Assembly: GCA_031278815.1 (NCBI GenBank)
Contig: JAITJS010000050.1
Span: forward strand, 1-34,564
Reading direction: 5' to 3'
DNA: 34,564 nucleotides
Source of the DNA: Treponema sp.
GTDB taxonomy: Bacteria; Spirochaetota; Spirochaetia; Treponematales; Breznakiellaceae
Numbering within the stretch: position 1 is the stretch's first letter; every line of letters starts with the position of its first letter. Positions 15,463 to 23,779 of the stretch are shown here, piece by piece. Both the position numbers and the translations under genes were made by a program. The notes under the pieces were generated by a model. It searched no databases. It saw only the letters and a program-made list of their open reading frames with translations, and was not told the origin of the DNA.

Positions 15463-16815
15463 TCAAAACACCACCTCTGTGGCTCCCAGAGGCCGAATTT
15501 TCAAAGCGGTACATGCCCTAGGGCCGAAAACCGATTCCATAAGGGTCTTGTAGGAATCCAGGTCCTCAAAGGGTATATAGGCCTGGATAGTTCCCGCAAA
15601 TCCGCCGCCATGTACCCGACAGGCCCAGTGGTGCAGCTTGGTTCTCCCTGGGGTTTCAAAAAAGGCCCGGGTCAGAGCCAGGGCCAAGGGCAGTCCCTGA
15701 TCCTGCGGGTTTTCAGGGTCATAGAGATTTTGTAATAGTTTCCAAGAGGAATCCCCGGATTCGTTGACTAGGCGTAGATACTGCATAAGGGCCGCCGAAC
15801 GGGCGGTACCGAGAAGGGTCGTTGCACTTTCCAGGGCTTTTTGCATGGCCTCAACCCGTTGATTTTCATGGAAGAAATGCAAGGCCCGCAAGAACCCCCG
15901 ATCTCCTACCCGCTTCCGTATTGCTTCCGTATGGGCTAAGAGGGTCTGCACATCCAATTCCCGAAGTACGGATTTACCGAAAATCCGAGCTACTGCCTTC
16001 ATTTCTTGGGGGATTGTGGCATACGCTGAGGTTAAGTCGGTATGATTTCCTTGGGTATGGATTACACAAAGACATAAACCAAAAGATTCCATATCCAGAT
16101 GGATAGGTTTGACGTGTGGATTCTGTTCATCCTCAAAGTCGATGAGGACCGCTCCCCCGTAGGCACAGGCAATTTGATCCATAAGGCCAGAGGGTTTCCC
16201 AAAATAGATATTTTCCGCTTTTTGCCCAATCTTGGCCAGTTCCAAGGCAGAACGGGTTCCCTCCCCATAAAGATGATCAAAAATCGTACCAAAGAGGACC
16301 TCCATCGCTGCAGAAGAGGAAAGTCCTGAACCGGCAAACACCATGGAATCTGCATTCGCGGTAAACCCCCCAACTGCAAGCCCTTGAGTGGCCAATTCCC
16401 CGGCGACCCCTCGCAGCAGGGCTTGGGTGGTTCCCTGCTCAGCAGCCCGCGGGCTGAGGTCCGAAAGGTCGATCTGCACATCCGGATATCCGGTGGAACG
16501 AAAAAGTACCTGTTTATCGGTCCGGGGCAGAACACATGCAACCGCATCCAATTGAATGGCTGCAGCGAGAATCTTACCATGGTTGTGATCCGTATGGTTC
16601 CCACCGAGTTCGGTACGTCCTGGAGCAGTAAAGCAACGGATAGCGGTCTTTTCCCATGCTTGTTTCGGGTGTTCTTGGGAGACTACATCACGGATCCCCT
16701 GAATCAGGAATTTATACCGATACCGGGCCGATTCAAGTTCCCCTGGCCCGTAGAGGGAGGCCAAGATAGCCGTGGCCTGGGGGGAATCAAGGCGATGGAG
16801 TAATCTTTCGTTCAT
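15463..16815 (-). CDS. galK: Galactokinase-family (GHMP) sugar kinase
   Basis: The protein has 450 residues. The sugar-binding signature is APGRTELGGNHTDHNHG (64-80), a known variant of the PGRVNLIGEHTDY motif. The GHMP ATP loop is GSGLSSSAAM (162-171). PSGLMDQIACAYGG and the C-terminal VHGGGFAGTIQAYIP complete the family set. The enzyme would phosphorylate galactose with ATP as the first Leloir step; the altered signature leaves room for a related sugar. A 60-residue N-terminal extension precedes the catalytic start. AAGGA lies about 9 bases before ATG 16815. A weak promoter TTGCTT-17-TAGAGT (16869-16841, minus strand) precedes it. No galT or galE is nearby. Confidence 0.9.
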   Translation of the reverse strand: MNERLLHRLDSPQATAILASLYGPGELESARYRYKFLIQGIRDVVSQEHPKQAWEKTAIRCFTAPGRTELGGNHTDHNHGKILAAAIQLDAVACVLPRTDKQVLFRSTGYPDVQIDLSDLSPRAAEQGTTQALLRGVAGELATQGLAVGGFTANADSMVFAGSGLSSSAAMEVLFGTIFDHLYGEGTRSALELAKIGQKAENIYFGKPSGLMDQIACAYGGAVLIDFEDEQNPHVKPIHLDMESFGLCLCVIHTQGNHTDLTSAYATIPQEMKAVARIFGKSVLRELDVQTLLAHTEAIRKRVGDRGFLRALHFFHENQRVEAMQKALESATTLLGTARSAALMQYLRLVNESGDSSWKLLQNLYDPENPQDQGLPLALALTRAFFETPGRTKLHHWACRVHGGGFAGTIQAYIPFEDLDSYKTLMESVFGPRACTALKIRPLGATEVVF

Positions 16816-17200
16816 GAGGACCGTCCTTTACCACAACTTTACTCTATCCAGAAATAGAAAAAAAAGCAAGGACAAATCCGTAAAACTTCTGAGGGTATGA
16901 ACGCCTGTGTATCCCCTGGAGCGTTTTGAACGAGTCTTAGTTTAAGGTAATTTGTGTTTTTTTCTTGACGAACTATAGAAATGAAGTTATTTTTAATTAA
17001 GCAGTTAGGGTACGCAAATTTAGAGCTGCATGGATTGTTATGAAAGAGCATAGTATTTCATAAAGACGGCTCATTTTTTGTATGGTATTATTGGTTAATT
17101 ATATCTTTTTCTGCTTTTAATGTAGTGGTGAAGTAATTTGTATTGTCCGATTTTCATACCCCAATCAGAATTTTAACTTGAATTTATACGAGGAATCCTT
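16816..17200. other. AT-rich divergent intergenic region (galK/chemoreceptor)
   Basis: No gene is seen in 385 bases. On the minus strand a weak galK promoter (16869-16841). On the plus strand TTGACG-18-TATTTT (16964-16993) could serve the chemoreceptor gene but would leave a leader of about 200 bases. GAGGA at 17190-17194 is the ribosome-binding site of the chemoreceptor gene. A sigma-28 promoter was sought and not found. Confidence 0.4.
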
Positions 17201-19408
17201 ATGAAACTAAAATATCGTTTATGTATCATCGTTATTTCTATTTTAGTTGCCGTAGTGGCAGTCATATCCACCATTTTGTTGATCCGTGCCGCTTCTATTC
17301 AGATGGCTACTGCGCATGAAAGCCAAGAACGGCTTGCGGCGGAACAGGCCCGGCTCATTCAACAACGCTATGAATTCTATCTTCACATCGCCTATACCCT
17401 TGCCGATGCCCTCTCGGACTTTGATAAGGCTGATGTAGGCCAGCAGCGCCTGCGTTTTGAGCAGCTTATGGAATCGGTTTTGCACTCTGAACAGCGGCTC
17501 ATCGCTATCTTTGTGGTCTTTAAGCCCAATACCATTGATCCGGGTATGGACGCCTCTTTTGCCGGTATTCCTGGCAACACTGCAAGCGGTCAGTGGGCCC
17601 CCTGGTATACCCGTCGCTCTGGTACCGTTGAACAGCTCACCTTTAACGATGTACAGACCATTATGGATGAGCTTGCCGGAGAAAACGCTGGAAAAGAGCT
17701 CATTTACGATCCGGTCGCCCAAAATGTTGCTACTGCTCATACCTATACCGTGAAGATCACCGTGCCTGTTATCTACCGCAAAACCAACGAAGTCATAGGC
17801 CGCGTGGGGGTCAATATCAATATCGCCTATACGCAGCCGGTCATTGACCAGATCATCCAAAACCTACGGGACATCACTGCTATGACTATCTATTCCAATA
17901 ACAGCACGATTATTGCCAGTTATGAGACTGATCATATCGGTAACCTCCTTAAAGATGTACAAAGCACCCTCTATAAGACGAATATCCAGCAGGTCCAGCA
18001 AGCGGTCTTGCAAGGAACAAAACAGCGGTTCTCAGTCCATTCGGATTCCCTTGGCAAAGACTTGGAACTCATCTTCTATCCCTTTACCATTGGTGAGACC
18101 CTCAGCCCCTGGTCCCTTATGCTGGGTACTGAAAAGAACATCATCCTTGAAGAGGTCAACACCTTAACCTACTTTACGATCATTCTAGGGCTCACTGCGG
18201 CGTTTATCGCCGCGATCATCGTCTTCATTGTTTCTGGCAGTATTACCAAGCCTATCGTCAAGGTGGCCCTCACCCTCAAGGATATATCCGAAGGGGAAGG
18301 GGACCTCACCAAAAGCGTGGTCATCAATTCCAAAGACGAAATCAGCGATATGGCCCGGTACTTTAACGGGACCTTGGAAAAGATCCGGAACCTGGTGCTT
18401 ACCATTCAGAACCAGGTCGGTGCCCTTTTCAATGTGGGGAAAGCCCTTGCGGGGAACATGACCAAAACCGCTGTAGCAGTCAACCAGATCACCGGCCATC
18501 TCCAAAGCATCCAAGGCCGGGTGCTCAATCAATCCGCCAGTGTTACCGAAACCAAATCCACTATGGAACAGATCACCAACAACATCGGTAAACTCAAGGG
18601 TCATGTGGACCATCAGCGGGACAGCGTAGCTCAGTCCTCCTCGGCGGTGGAGGAAATGCTTGCCAATATCCAGTCGGTTACCCAAACCCTGGTCAGAAAC
18701 GCCGCCAATGTCAAAGAATTGATGGAGGCCTCTGAGGTGGGGCGAGCGGGGCTTCAGGAAGTGGTTACGGATATTCAAAAGATCGCCCGAGACTCCGATG
18801 GGCTTTTGGAGATCAATGGAGTGATGGAAAATATCTCCGGTCAAACCAATCTCTTATCCATGAACGCGGCAATTGAGGCGGCCCATGCTGGAGAAGCGGG
18901 GAAGGGCTTCGCAGTGGTGGCCGCGGAGATCCGGAAACTGGCGGAGAATGCCGGGAAACAGTCCAAGACCATTGCCACTGTGCTCAGGAAGATCAAAGAG
19001 TCTATCGACAAAATAAGCGAATCCACTGCCGGTGTCCTTAACAAATTTGAAGCCATAGACCGGGGAGTCAAGACCGTATCGGAGCAGGAAGAGCACATCC
19101 GGAACGCTATGGAGGAACAGGCTGTGGGGAGCAAACAGATCTTCGAGGCTATAGGCCAACTGAACGAGATTACCCGTATAGTCCAGGACGGGTCCCAGGA
19201 GATGCTTGAAGGGAGCAGACAGATAATAGAGGAGAGTAAACTCCTTGAACTGGTAACCCAGGAGATAAGTAACGGCATGAACGAAATCGCCGCAGGAGCA
19301 ACGGAGATCAACGAAACCGTAAACCGGGTAAACACCATAAGCGGGGAGAACAAGGAAAACATTGAAGTCCTGGTCCAGGAAGTATCAAAATTTAAAATTG
19401 TACCCTAA
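17201..19408 (+). CDS. Methyl-accepting chemotaxis protein with dCache sensor domain
   Basis: The protein has 735 residues. TM1 is at about 7-29, a periplasmic dCache-type sensor at 30-320 ([37 protein letters not shown]), and TM2 at about 325-345. A HAMP domain follows ([23 protein letters not shown]). The cytoplasmic signalling coiled coil ends near 735. Its conserved tip reads [20 protein letters not shown] and [19 protein letters not shown]. It would pass ligand signals to CheW/CheA in the polar array; no ligand can be named. GAGGA precedes ATG 17201. No che genes are adjacent. Confidence 0.96.
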   Translation: MKLKYRLCIIVISILVAVVAVISTILLIRAASIQMATAHESQERLAAEQARLIQQRYEFYLHIAYTLADALSDFDKADVGQQRLRFEQLMESVLHSEQRLIAIFVVFKPNTIDPGMDASFAGIPGNTASGQWAPWYTRRSGTVEQLTFNDVQTIMDELAGENAGKELIYDPVAQNVATAHTYTVKITVPVIYRKTNEVIGRVGVNINIAYTQPVIDQIIQNLRDITAMTIYSNNSTIIASYETDHIGNLLKDVQSTLYKTNIQQVQQAVLQGTKQRFSVHSDSLGKDLELIFYPFTIGETLSPWSLMLGTEKNIILEEVNTLTYFTIILGLTAAFIAAIIVFIVSGSITKPIVKVALTLKDISEGEGDLTKSVVINSKDEISDMARYFNGTLEKIRNLVLTIQNQVGALFNVGKALAGNMTKTAVAVNQITGHLQSIQGRVLNQSASVTETKSTMEQITNNIGKLKGHVDHQRDSVAQSSSAVEEMLANIQSVTQTLVRNAANVKELMEASEVGRAGLQEVVTDIQKIARDSDGLLEINGVMENISGQTNLLSMNAAIEAAHAGEAGKGFAVVAAEIRKLAENAGKQSKTIATVLRKIKESIDKISESTAGVLNKFEAIDRGVKTVSEQEEHIRNAMEEQAVGSKQIFEAIGQLNEITRIVQDGSQEMLEGSRQIIEESKLLELVTQEISNGMNEIAAGATEINETVNRVNTISGENKENIEVLVQEVSKFKIVP

Positions 19409-19427
19409 CAAGGGGATGTACCACAAG

Positions 19428-19461
19428 CAGCGCCCCGGTAAAAGATCTCTCAGGGGCGCTG
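19428..19461. terminator. Hairpin between convergent chemoreceptor and uvrB genes
   Basis: A perfect 9-bp G+C-rich stem (CAGCGCCCC with GGGGCGCTG) around a 16-base loop. There is no T run on either side, so it may act as a bidirectional, weakly U-tracted terminator or only as a 3' stabiliser. Confidence 0.5.
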
Positions 19462-19492
19462 TGTCCTCTGCAGATTGAATAGACCCAAACCC

Positions 19493-21502
19493 CTATACCT
19501 TACCCATGTGGGTAATCTGCTGAATCTCATCACGGATTGCCGCAGCTTGCTCAAACTCCAGCTTCTTGGCGTGTTCCAGCATCTCCCTGTTCAAAGCCGC
19601 AATGAGCTGTTTTCGTTGGTTCGGAATGAGGAGATTGTAGGATTTTTTGAGGACCCCTATGGATAGGGCAGCGGCATCTTTTTCTTCTGCGGCATGGCGC
19701 ACCAGAATGGCAGCAATGGCCTTCTGCACCGTCCTGGGGGTGATGCCGTGGGCCTGGTTATAGGCCATTTGGATCTGACGGCGGCGGCTGGTTTCGGCAA
19801 TGGCTTGCTCCATAGCCTCGCTCATGCGGTCCGCATACATCACCACCTTTCCCGCGGCGTTCCGGGCTGCCCGGCCTATGATCTGTACCAGGCTCGTGTG
19901 GGAACGGAGGAAGCCGATCTTATCCGCATCCAGTATCCCAATAAACGAAACTTCCGGCAGATCTATCCCTTCCCGCAATAGGTTGATCCCTACCAAGATG
20001 TCGAAAGTCCCCTGCCGGAGCTGGGTAAGTATCTCCACCCGCTCAATGGTTTCCACTTCGCTATGGATGTACCGGACCTTGAGGCCAAGACCAGAAAGGT
20101 AATCAGTCAAATCTTCGGCCATCTTTTTGGTTAAGGTAAGGATCAGGGACCGCTCTCCTGCAGTGATACGACGACGCACCTCCCCGTAAATATCCTCCAT
20201 CTGACCCTCGCTGGGGCGGACCTCTATCTGGGGGTCCAAAAGTCCGGTGGGCCGGATAAACTGCTGTACCACCCGCGTTGACTGGTCCAACTCAAGTTTA
20301 CCGGGAGTGGCAGAGACAAACACGGTCTTGCCCAAACGCCGGACAAATTCATCGAAGCGCAGGGGCCGATTATCCAAGGCGCAGGGGAGGCGAAAACCAT
20401 AGTCCACCAGGTTCATTTTCCGACTGCGATCCCCGGCGTACATGGCTCCCAACTGAGGGACCGTAACATGACTTTCATCGATAAAAGTGAGGTGCCCAGG
20501 GTTACCATCCGCTGCCTTGGGGAAGTAGTCGATAAGGGTATCTGGCGCGGATCCTGGTACACGGCCTGCTAGGGGTGCTGAGTAGTTTTCGATCCCCGGA
20601 CAATACCCCATCTCGGTGAGCATCTCGATATCGTATTCCACCCGGGTCTTGAGCCGCTCTGCCTCCAGGAGCTTGCCGCTGGTCTTAAGCACATCCCAGC
20701 GCTCAGCAAGTTCGCGCTTAATCCGTTCCAGGGCATGGTGGATCATCTCTTGGGGGAGGACAAACTGTTTTGCCGGGTAGATCATGGCCCGATCCAGTTC
20801 TTCCAGGACCTTACCGGAAATCGGATCGAAGCTGCGAATCCGCTCGATCCGGTCCCAATCCAGGTCAACCCGGTAGGCTTCCTCCAGATAGGCGGGGTAA
20901 ATCTCTAGGGTATCCCCTCGCCGGCGGAAGCGGCCCCGCTCCAGGACCGCGTCGTTCCGCTCGTATTGCAGTTCCACCAAGCGCCGGGTAAGGGCCTCCA
21001 CATCAATGGTCTCCCCTTGGCTGAAGGTGGCGGTCATCTTCCGGTATACCTCTGGGGTAGCTAGGCCGTAGATGCAAGAAACCGTAGCAACGATGATCAC
21101 ATCGTCCCGTTCCATGAGGCTGCGGGTAGCAGAAAGGCGCAACCGTTCAATCTCTTCATTAACGGAAGCGTCTTTTTCGATGTACAGGTCCCGGCTTGCC
21201 ACGTAGGCTTCAGGTTGGTAATAATCGTAGTAGGAGACAAAGTACTCTACCGCATTATAGGGGAAGAAACCTCGAAATTCCCGAAAAAGCTGAGCTGCCA
21301 GCGTTTTGTTATGACTGATGATAAGGGTAGGCATCTGGACCGCTTCGATGATCTTCGCCATGGTGAAGGTCTTACCCGAACCGGTAACCCCTTGGAGGGT
21401 TTGGTAGGGATCCCCTGCTTTAATACCTGCTGCTAAGGTCTTTATGGCCTCCCCTTGATCCCCTGCAGGACTGAAAGGGGAAACCAGCTCAAATGCACGC
21501 AT
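19493..21502 (-). CDS. uvrB: UvrABC excision repair subunit B
   Basis: UvrB is a damage-verifying helicase-like protein of nucleotide excision repair that works with UvrA and UvrC. The protein has 669 residues, the normal length. Walker A GVTGSGKT is at 38-45, the damage-probing beta-hairpin is in SYYDYYQPEAYV, and TFIDESHV, FVSATPG and GINLLREGIDLPEV follow. The C-terminal UVR motif LEHAKKLEFEQAAAIRDEI is present. No Shine-Dalgarno sequence precedes ATG 21502. It starts 14 bases after the stop of hemerythrin A, so it is probably read on the same transcript. Confidence 0.98.
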   Translation of the reverse strand: MRAFELVSPFSPAGDQGEAIKTLAAGIKAGDPYQTLQGVTGSGKTFTMAKIIEAVQMPTLIISHNKTLAAQLFREFRGFFPYNAVEYFVSYYDYYQPEAYVASRDLYIEKDASVNEEIERLRLSATRSLMERDDVIIVATVSCIYGLATPEVYRKMTATFSQGETIDVEALTRRLVELQYERNDAVLERGRFRRRGDTLEIYPAYLEEAYRVDLDWDRIERIRSFDPISGKVLEELDRAMIYPAKQFVLPQEMIHHALERIKRELAERWDVLKTSGKLLEAERLKTRVEYDIEMLTEMGYCPGIENYSAPLAGRVPGSAPDTLIDYFPKAADGNPGHLTFIDESHVTVPQLGAMYAGDRSRKMNLVDYGFRLPCALDNRPLRFDEFVRRLGKTVFVSATPGKLELDQSTRVVQQFIRPTGLLDPQIEVRPSEGQMEDIYGEVRRRITAGERSLILTLTKKMAEDLTDYLSGLGLKVRYIHSEVETIERVEILTQLRQGTFDILVGINLLREGIDLPEVSFIGILDADKIGFLRSHTSLVQIIGRAARNAAGKVVMYADRMSEAMEQAIAETSRRRQIQMAYNQAHGITPRTVQKAIAAILVRHAAEEKDAAALSIGVLKKSYNLLIPNQRKQLIAALNREMLEHAKKLEFEQAAAIRDEIQQITHMGKV

Positions 21503-21516
21503 ATAGACCGAACGAT

Positions 21517-21966
21517 TTAAAAAAAGTGTTGCAAGGTTCCCTGTTTCTTGAGGGTCTTGATATATTCGGCATATTTTATATCAGACATGGCGATGTGGGT
21601 TAATACCCAGTCCCGTAGGAAGCGGACAAAGGCATTGGGTACAAAGCTCTTACCATGCTCGAAGTTCTTCACTTCTTCAAGGACCTGTTTGACGAAGTTG
21701 CTGTGCTGCACTTTATGGGTCGCCAATTCAGGGAAGTTGACCCGTTCCATGAGCCGTTCTTCCGAGGTAAAATGGAACTGGACATATTCCACAGCGCTCT
21801 TGATGGCTTCCTTGAAATATGCCCGGGCTGCTTCTTCCCCTTCATGGCAGGCATCATACAGCTTATTCGTGATGATGAGCAGTTCCTTATGCTGCTCATC
21901 AATGGAAGGGATTCCCACTGAATACCGTTCTTCCCATACCACAAAGATATCTTTTTCCTTTTCCAT
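21517..21966 (-). CDS. Bacteriohemerythrin A
   Basis: This is a single-domain non-haem di-iron oxygen-binding protein of 149 residues. All seven expected iron ligands are visible: His26 (SIDEQHKEL), His65 and Glu69 (FHFTSEERLM), His84 and His88 (THKVQHSNF), His124 and Asp129 (LTHIAMSD). Such proteins store or deliver O2, or sense it, in the cytoplasm. AAGGA lies about 10 bases before ATG 21966. It starts 73 bases after hemerythrin B and is followed by uvrB. Its closest relative in the window is the N-terminal part of the broken copy A'. Confidence 0.94.
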   Translation of the reverse strand: MEKEKDIFVVWEERYSVGIPSIDEQHKELLIITNKLYDACHEGEEAARAYFKEAIKSAVEYVQFHFTSEERLMERVNFPELATHKVQHSNFVKQVLEEVKNFEHGKSFVPNAFVRFLRDWVLTHIAMSDIKYAEYIKTLKKQGTLQHFF

Positions 21967-22039
21967 CTTTAATCCATCCTTAAATATAAATGAGTGCCAC
22001 CTATACCATAGGCGTTTTGTACTCTAAGAGCCGTGACCT

Positions 22040-22519
22040 TTAGCAAGGCTCCCCTTCCTTTGCAGGTTCTGCTAGGACAAACATATCCGCCACGGACTCT
22101 TCCTTCTTAGCATATTTAAGATAGTCCGCGTACTTTTGATCTTCTTTGGCGATATGGGTTAATATCCAATCCCGTAGGAACCGGACAAAGGTATTGGGCA
22201 CAATTCCCTTGCCAGTTTCAAACTTTTTCACATCTTCCAGTACTTTTTTTACAAAATGCTCATGCTGCTTCTTGTGCTCAGCTAATTCGGGAAACTCAAT
22301 CCGTTCCATGAGTCTTTCTTCTGCGGAGAAATGAAAACTTACGTACTGCACAATGTCATGTACAGCCCGCTTGAAATACAAGCGTCCTGACTCTGTCCCC
22401 TGCATACAAGCAGCATAGAGATCCGCCGTAAGTTGAACCAGTTCTTGATGCTGTTCATCAATCTTCGGTATACCTACTGAATAGATATTTTTCCAGGTAA
22501 TAAACGCAGTTTCTTTCAT
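22040..22519 (-). CDS. Bacteriohemerythrin B
   Basis: The protein has 159 residues from ATG 22519, chosen since AGGGG lies 6 bases upstream; a longer in-frame start at 22564 adds 15 unlike residues. Iron ligands are His24, His63, Glu67, His82, His86, His122 and Asp127, all present. The core is nearly identical to copy B' (RIEFPELAEHKKQHEHFVKK in both). The C-terminal tail VADMFVLAEPAKEGEPC differs from the B' tail. The product probably binds O2. It is the first gene of the second B-A pair. Confidence 0.93.
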   Translation of the reverse strand: MKETAFITWKNIYSVGIPKIDEQHQELVQLTADLYAACMQGTESGRLYFKRAVHDIVQYVSFHFSAEERLMERIEFPELAEHKKQHEHFVKKVLEDVKKFETGKGIVPNTFVRFLRDWILTHIAKEDQKYADYLKYAKKEESVADMFVLAEPAKEGEPC

Positions 22520-22589
22520 AAAACACCCCTTTATATACGGCCGGAAGCAGTAAGACCCCCTCATGAGTCCTTATTTTCGTAGTCGACTT

Positions 22590-22618
22590 AGTTTACTAGA
22601 GTCTATGGACTATGTCTA
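22590..22618 (-). promoter_or_regulatory. Candidate promoter of hemerythrin B
   Basis: On the minus strand TAGACA (22618-22613), 17 bases, then TAAACT (22595-22590). The same layout occurs before copy B' (23741-23713), which supports a functional element inherited by duplication. Confidence 0.4.
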
Positions 22619-22658
22619 GAGCATTAGAAAAAGATACTATAAAAAATACCCTGTTCCT

Positions 22659-23081
22659 CTAGATAACACCCATAGGCGAGGGGATCTCCGCAAGAAACGG
22701 AGAGGGACTGCACTGGATAGTGCCCTGGAGTCGCCAGCGCTTTAAGCAGCTTGAGATGAAAAGCTTGTCCCGGGCTCTGGTGATAGCCACATAAAAAAGA
22801 CGCCGTTCTTCTTCCAGGTCTCCCTCCACTTCTTCAAGGCTCCGGGTATGGGGGATGATGCCGTCCTCTGCGCCGGCAATGAACACCACGGGAAATTCAA
22901 GCCCTTTGGCGGCATGGATGGTCATCAGGTTTACCTTACCTTTATCTCCCGCTTCTTCCCCCTTTCGACAGGCATCATACAGTTTATTCGTTAGAACGAG
23001 CAGTTCCTTATGCTGTTCATCAATGGAGGGGATTCCCACTGAATACCGGTCTTCCCATACTACAAAAACCTCTTTTTCCAT
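22659..23081 (-). pseudogene. Hemerythrin A' fused in frame to a duplicated helicase fragment
   Basis: A 140-codon open frame. Codons 1-44 match hemerythrin A ([20 protein letters not shown], then [18 protein letters not shown]). From [10 protein letters not shown] on, the frame follows helicase motifs V and VI ([27 protein letters not shown]), as in the neighbouring pcrA-like gene. Only the first iron ligand is left and no complete helicase domain is made, so no activity of either family is expected. It is most simply a copy of A whose 3' two-thirds were replaced. The frame is intact, so a short protein could still be made. It starts 88 bases after B'. Confidence 0.9.
22680..22961 (-). repeat. 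Duplicated helicase segment (copy inside hemerythrin A')
   Basis: 282 bases align without gaps, at a constant offset of 1196, with 23876-24157 in the pcrA-like gene. I count nine mismatches, about 97% identity, clustered towards the hemerythrin junction. At the junction GCTTCTTCCCC (22951-22961) is shared by the helicase gene, hemerythrin A and the chimera. Confidence 0.95.
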
Positions 23082-23169
23082 CTTTAACTTTCTTATATAA
23101 CAAGATATAATAAATACTCCGCCTAAACTAGGCGTTTGTATTCTCCTCGAACTCGTAAAAGGTTAGCCC

Positions 23170-23646
23170 CTACTTGCTTACTTCCGAGGCAGATTCTGAG
23201 GAGATAAACACTTCTGCTGCTAAAGATTCCTTCTTAAAATATCTAATGTGGTTTCCATACTTTTGATCTTCTTGAGCGATATGGGTTAATATCCAATCCC
23301 GTAGGAACCGGGCAAAGGTATTGGGCACGATTGCCTTTCCGCTCTCAAACTTTTTCACATCTTCTAGTACTTTCTTCACAAAATGCTCATGCTGTTTCTT
23401 GTGCTCGGCTAATTCGGGAAACTCAATCCGTTCCATGACTTTTTCTTCCGCAGAGAAGTGAAAATGTATATAACGCACAATTTCATGTATAGCCTGTTTG
23501 AAATAAACCCGGCCTGCATCAGTACCATGCGTACAGGCTGCATACAGAGCGGCTGTGAGCTGCACCAGTTCTTGATGCTGTTCATCAATTTGCGGAATAC
23601 CCACTGAATACGTATCTTTCCAAGTAATAAACGTAATTTCGTTCAT
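23170..23646 (-). CDS. Bacteriohemerythrin B'
   Basis: The protein has 158 residues with the full ligand set (His24, His63, Glu67, His82, His86, His122, Asp127). It is highly similar to hemerythrin B in residues 1-130 and differs at the tail (LAAEVFISSESASEVSK). AGAGGTG lies about 5 bases before ATG 23646. It is the first gene of the B'-A' pair, placed just after the helicase gene, from which it is separated by 133 AT-rich bases carrying its own candidate promoter. Confidence 0.93.
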   Translation of the reverse strand: MNEITFITWKDTYSVGIPQIDEQHQELVQLTAALYAACTHGTDAGRVYFKQAIHEIVRYIHFHFSAEEKVMERIEFPELAEHKKQHEHFVKKVLEDVKKFESGKAIVPNTFARFLRDWILTHIAQEDQKYGNHIRYFKKESLAAEVFISSESASEVSK

Positions 23647-23712
23647 AAAACACCTCTTTCATACAGCCGAAAATAGCACAACAAAACTACATTACTCCTT
23701 ATACAGTGGTTT

Positions 23713-23741
23713 AGTCTACTATAGGGTTTTGGATATGTCTA
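23713..23741 (-). promoter_or_regulatory. Candidate promoter of hemerythrin B'
   Basis: On the minus strand TAGACA (23741-23736), 17 bases, then TAGACT (23718-23713). A perfect TATAAT also lies slightly upstream but has no matching -35. The arrangement parallels that before hemerythrin B. Confidence 0.4.
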
Positions 23742-23779
23742 TAGTATTATAAACAAAAACAGGATGCCGGGATGGAGCT

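Noticed and set aside
17127-17154. Possible sigma-28 promoter (TCCGATTT) before the chemoreceptor gene
   Set aside because: Only five of eight bases of GCCGATAA fit and no TAAA lies 15 bases upstream.
18185-18844. 219-codon minus-strand frame within the chemoreceptor gene
   Set aside because: It is antisense to HAMP and signalling coiled coil; no start signal or family match.
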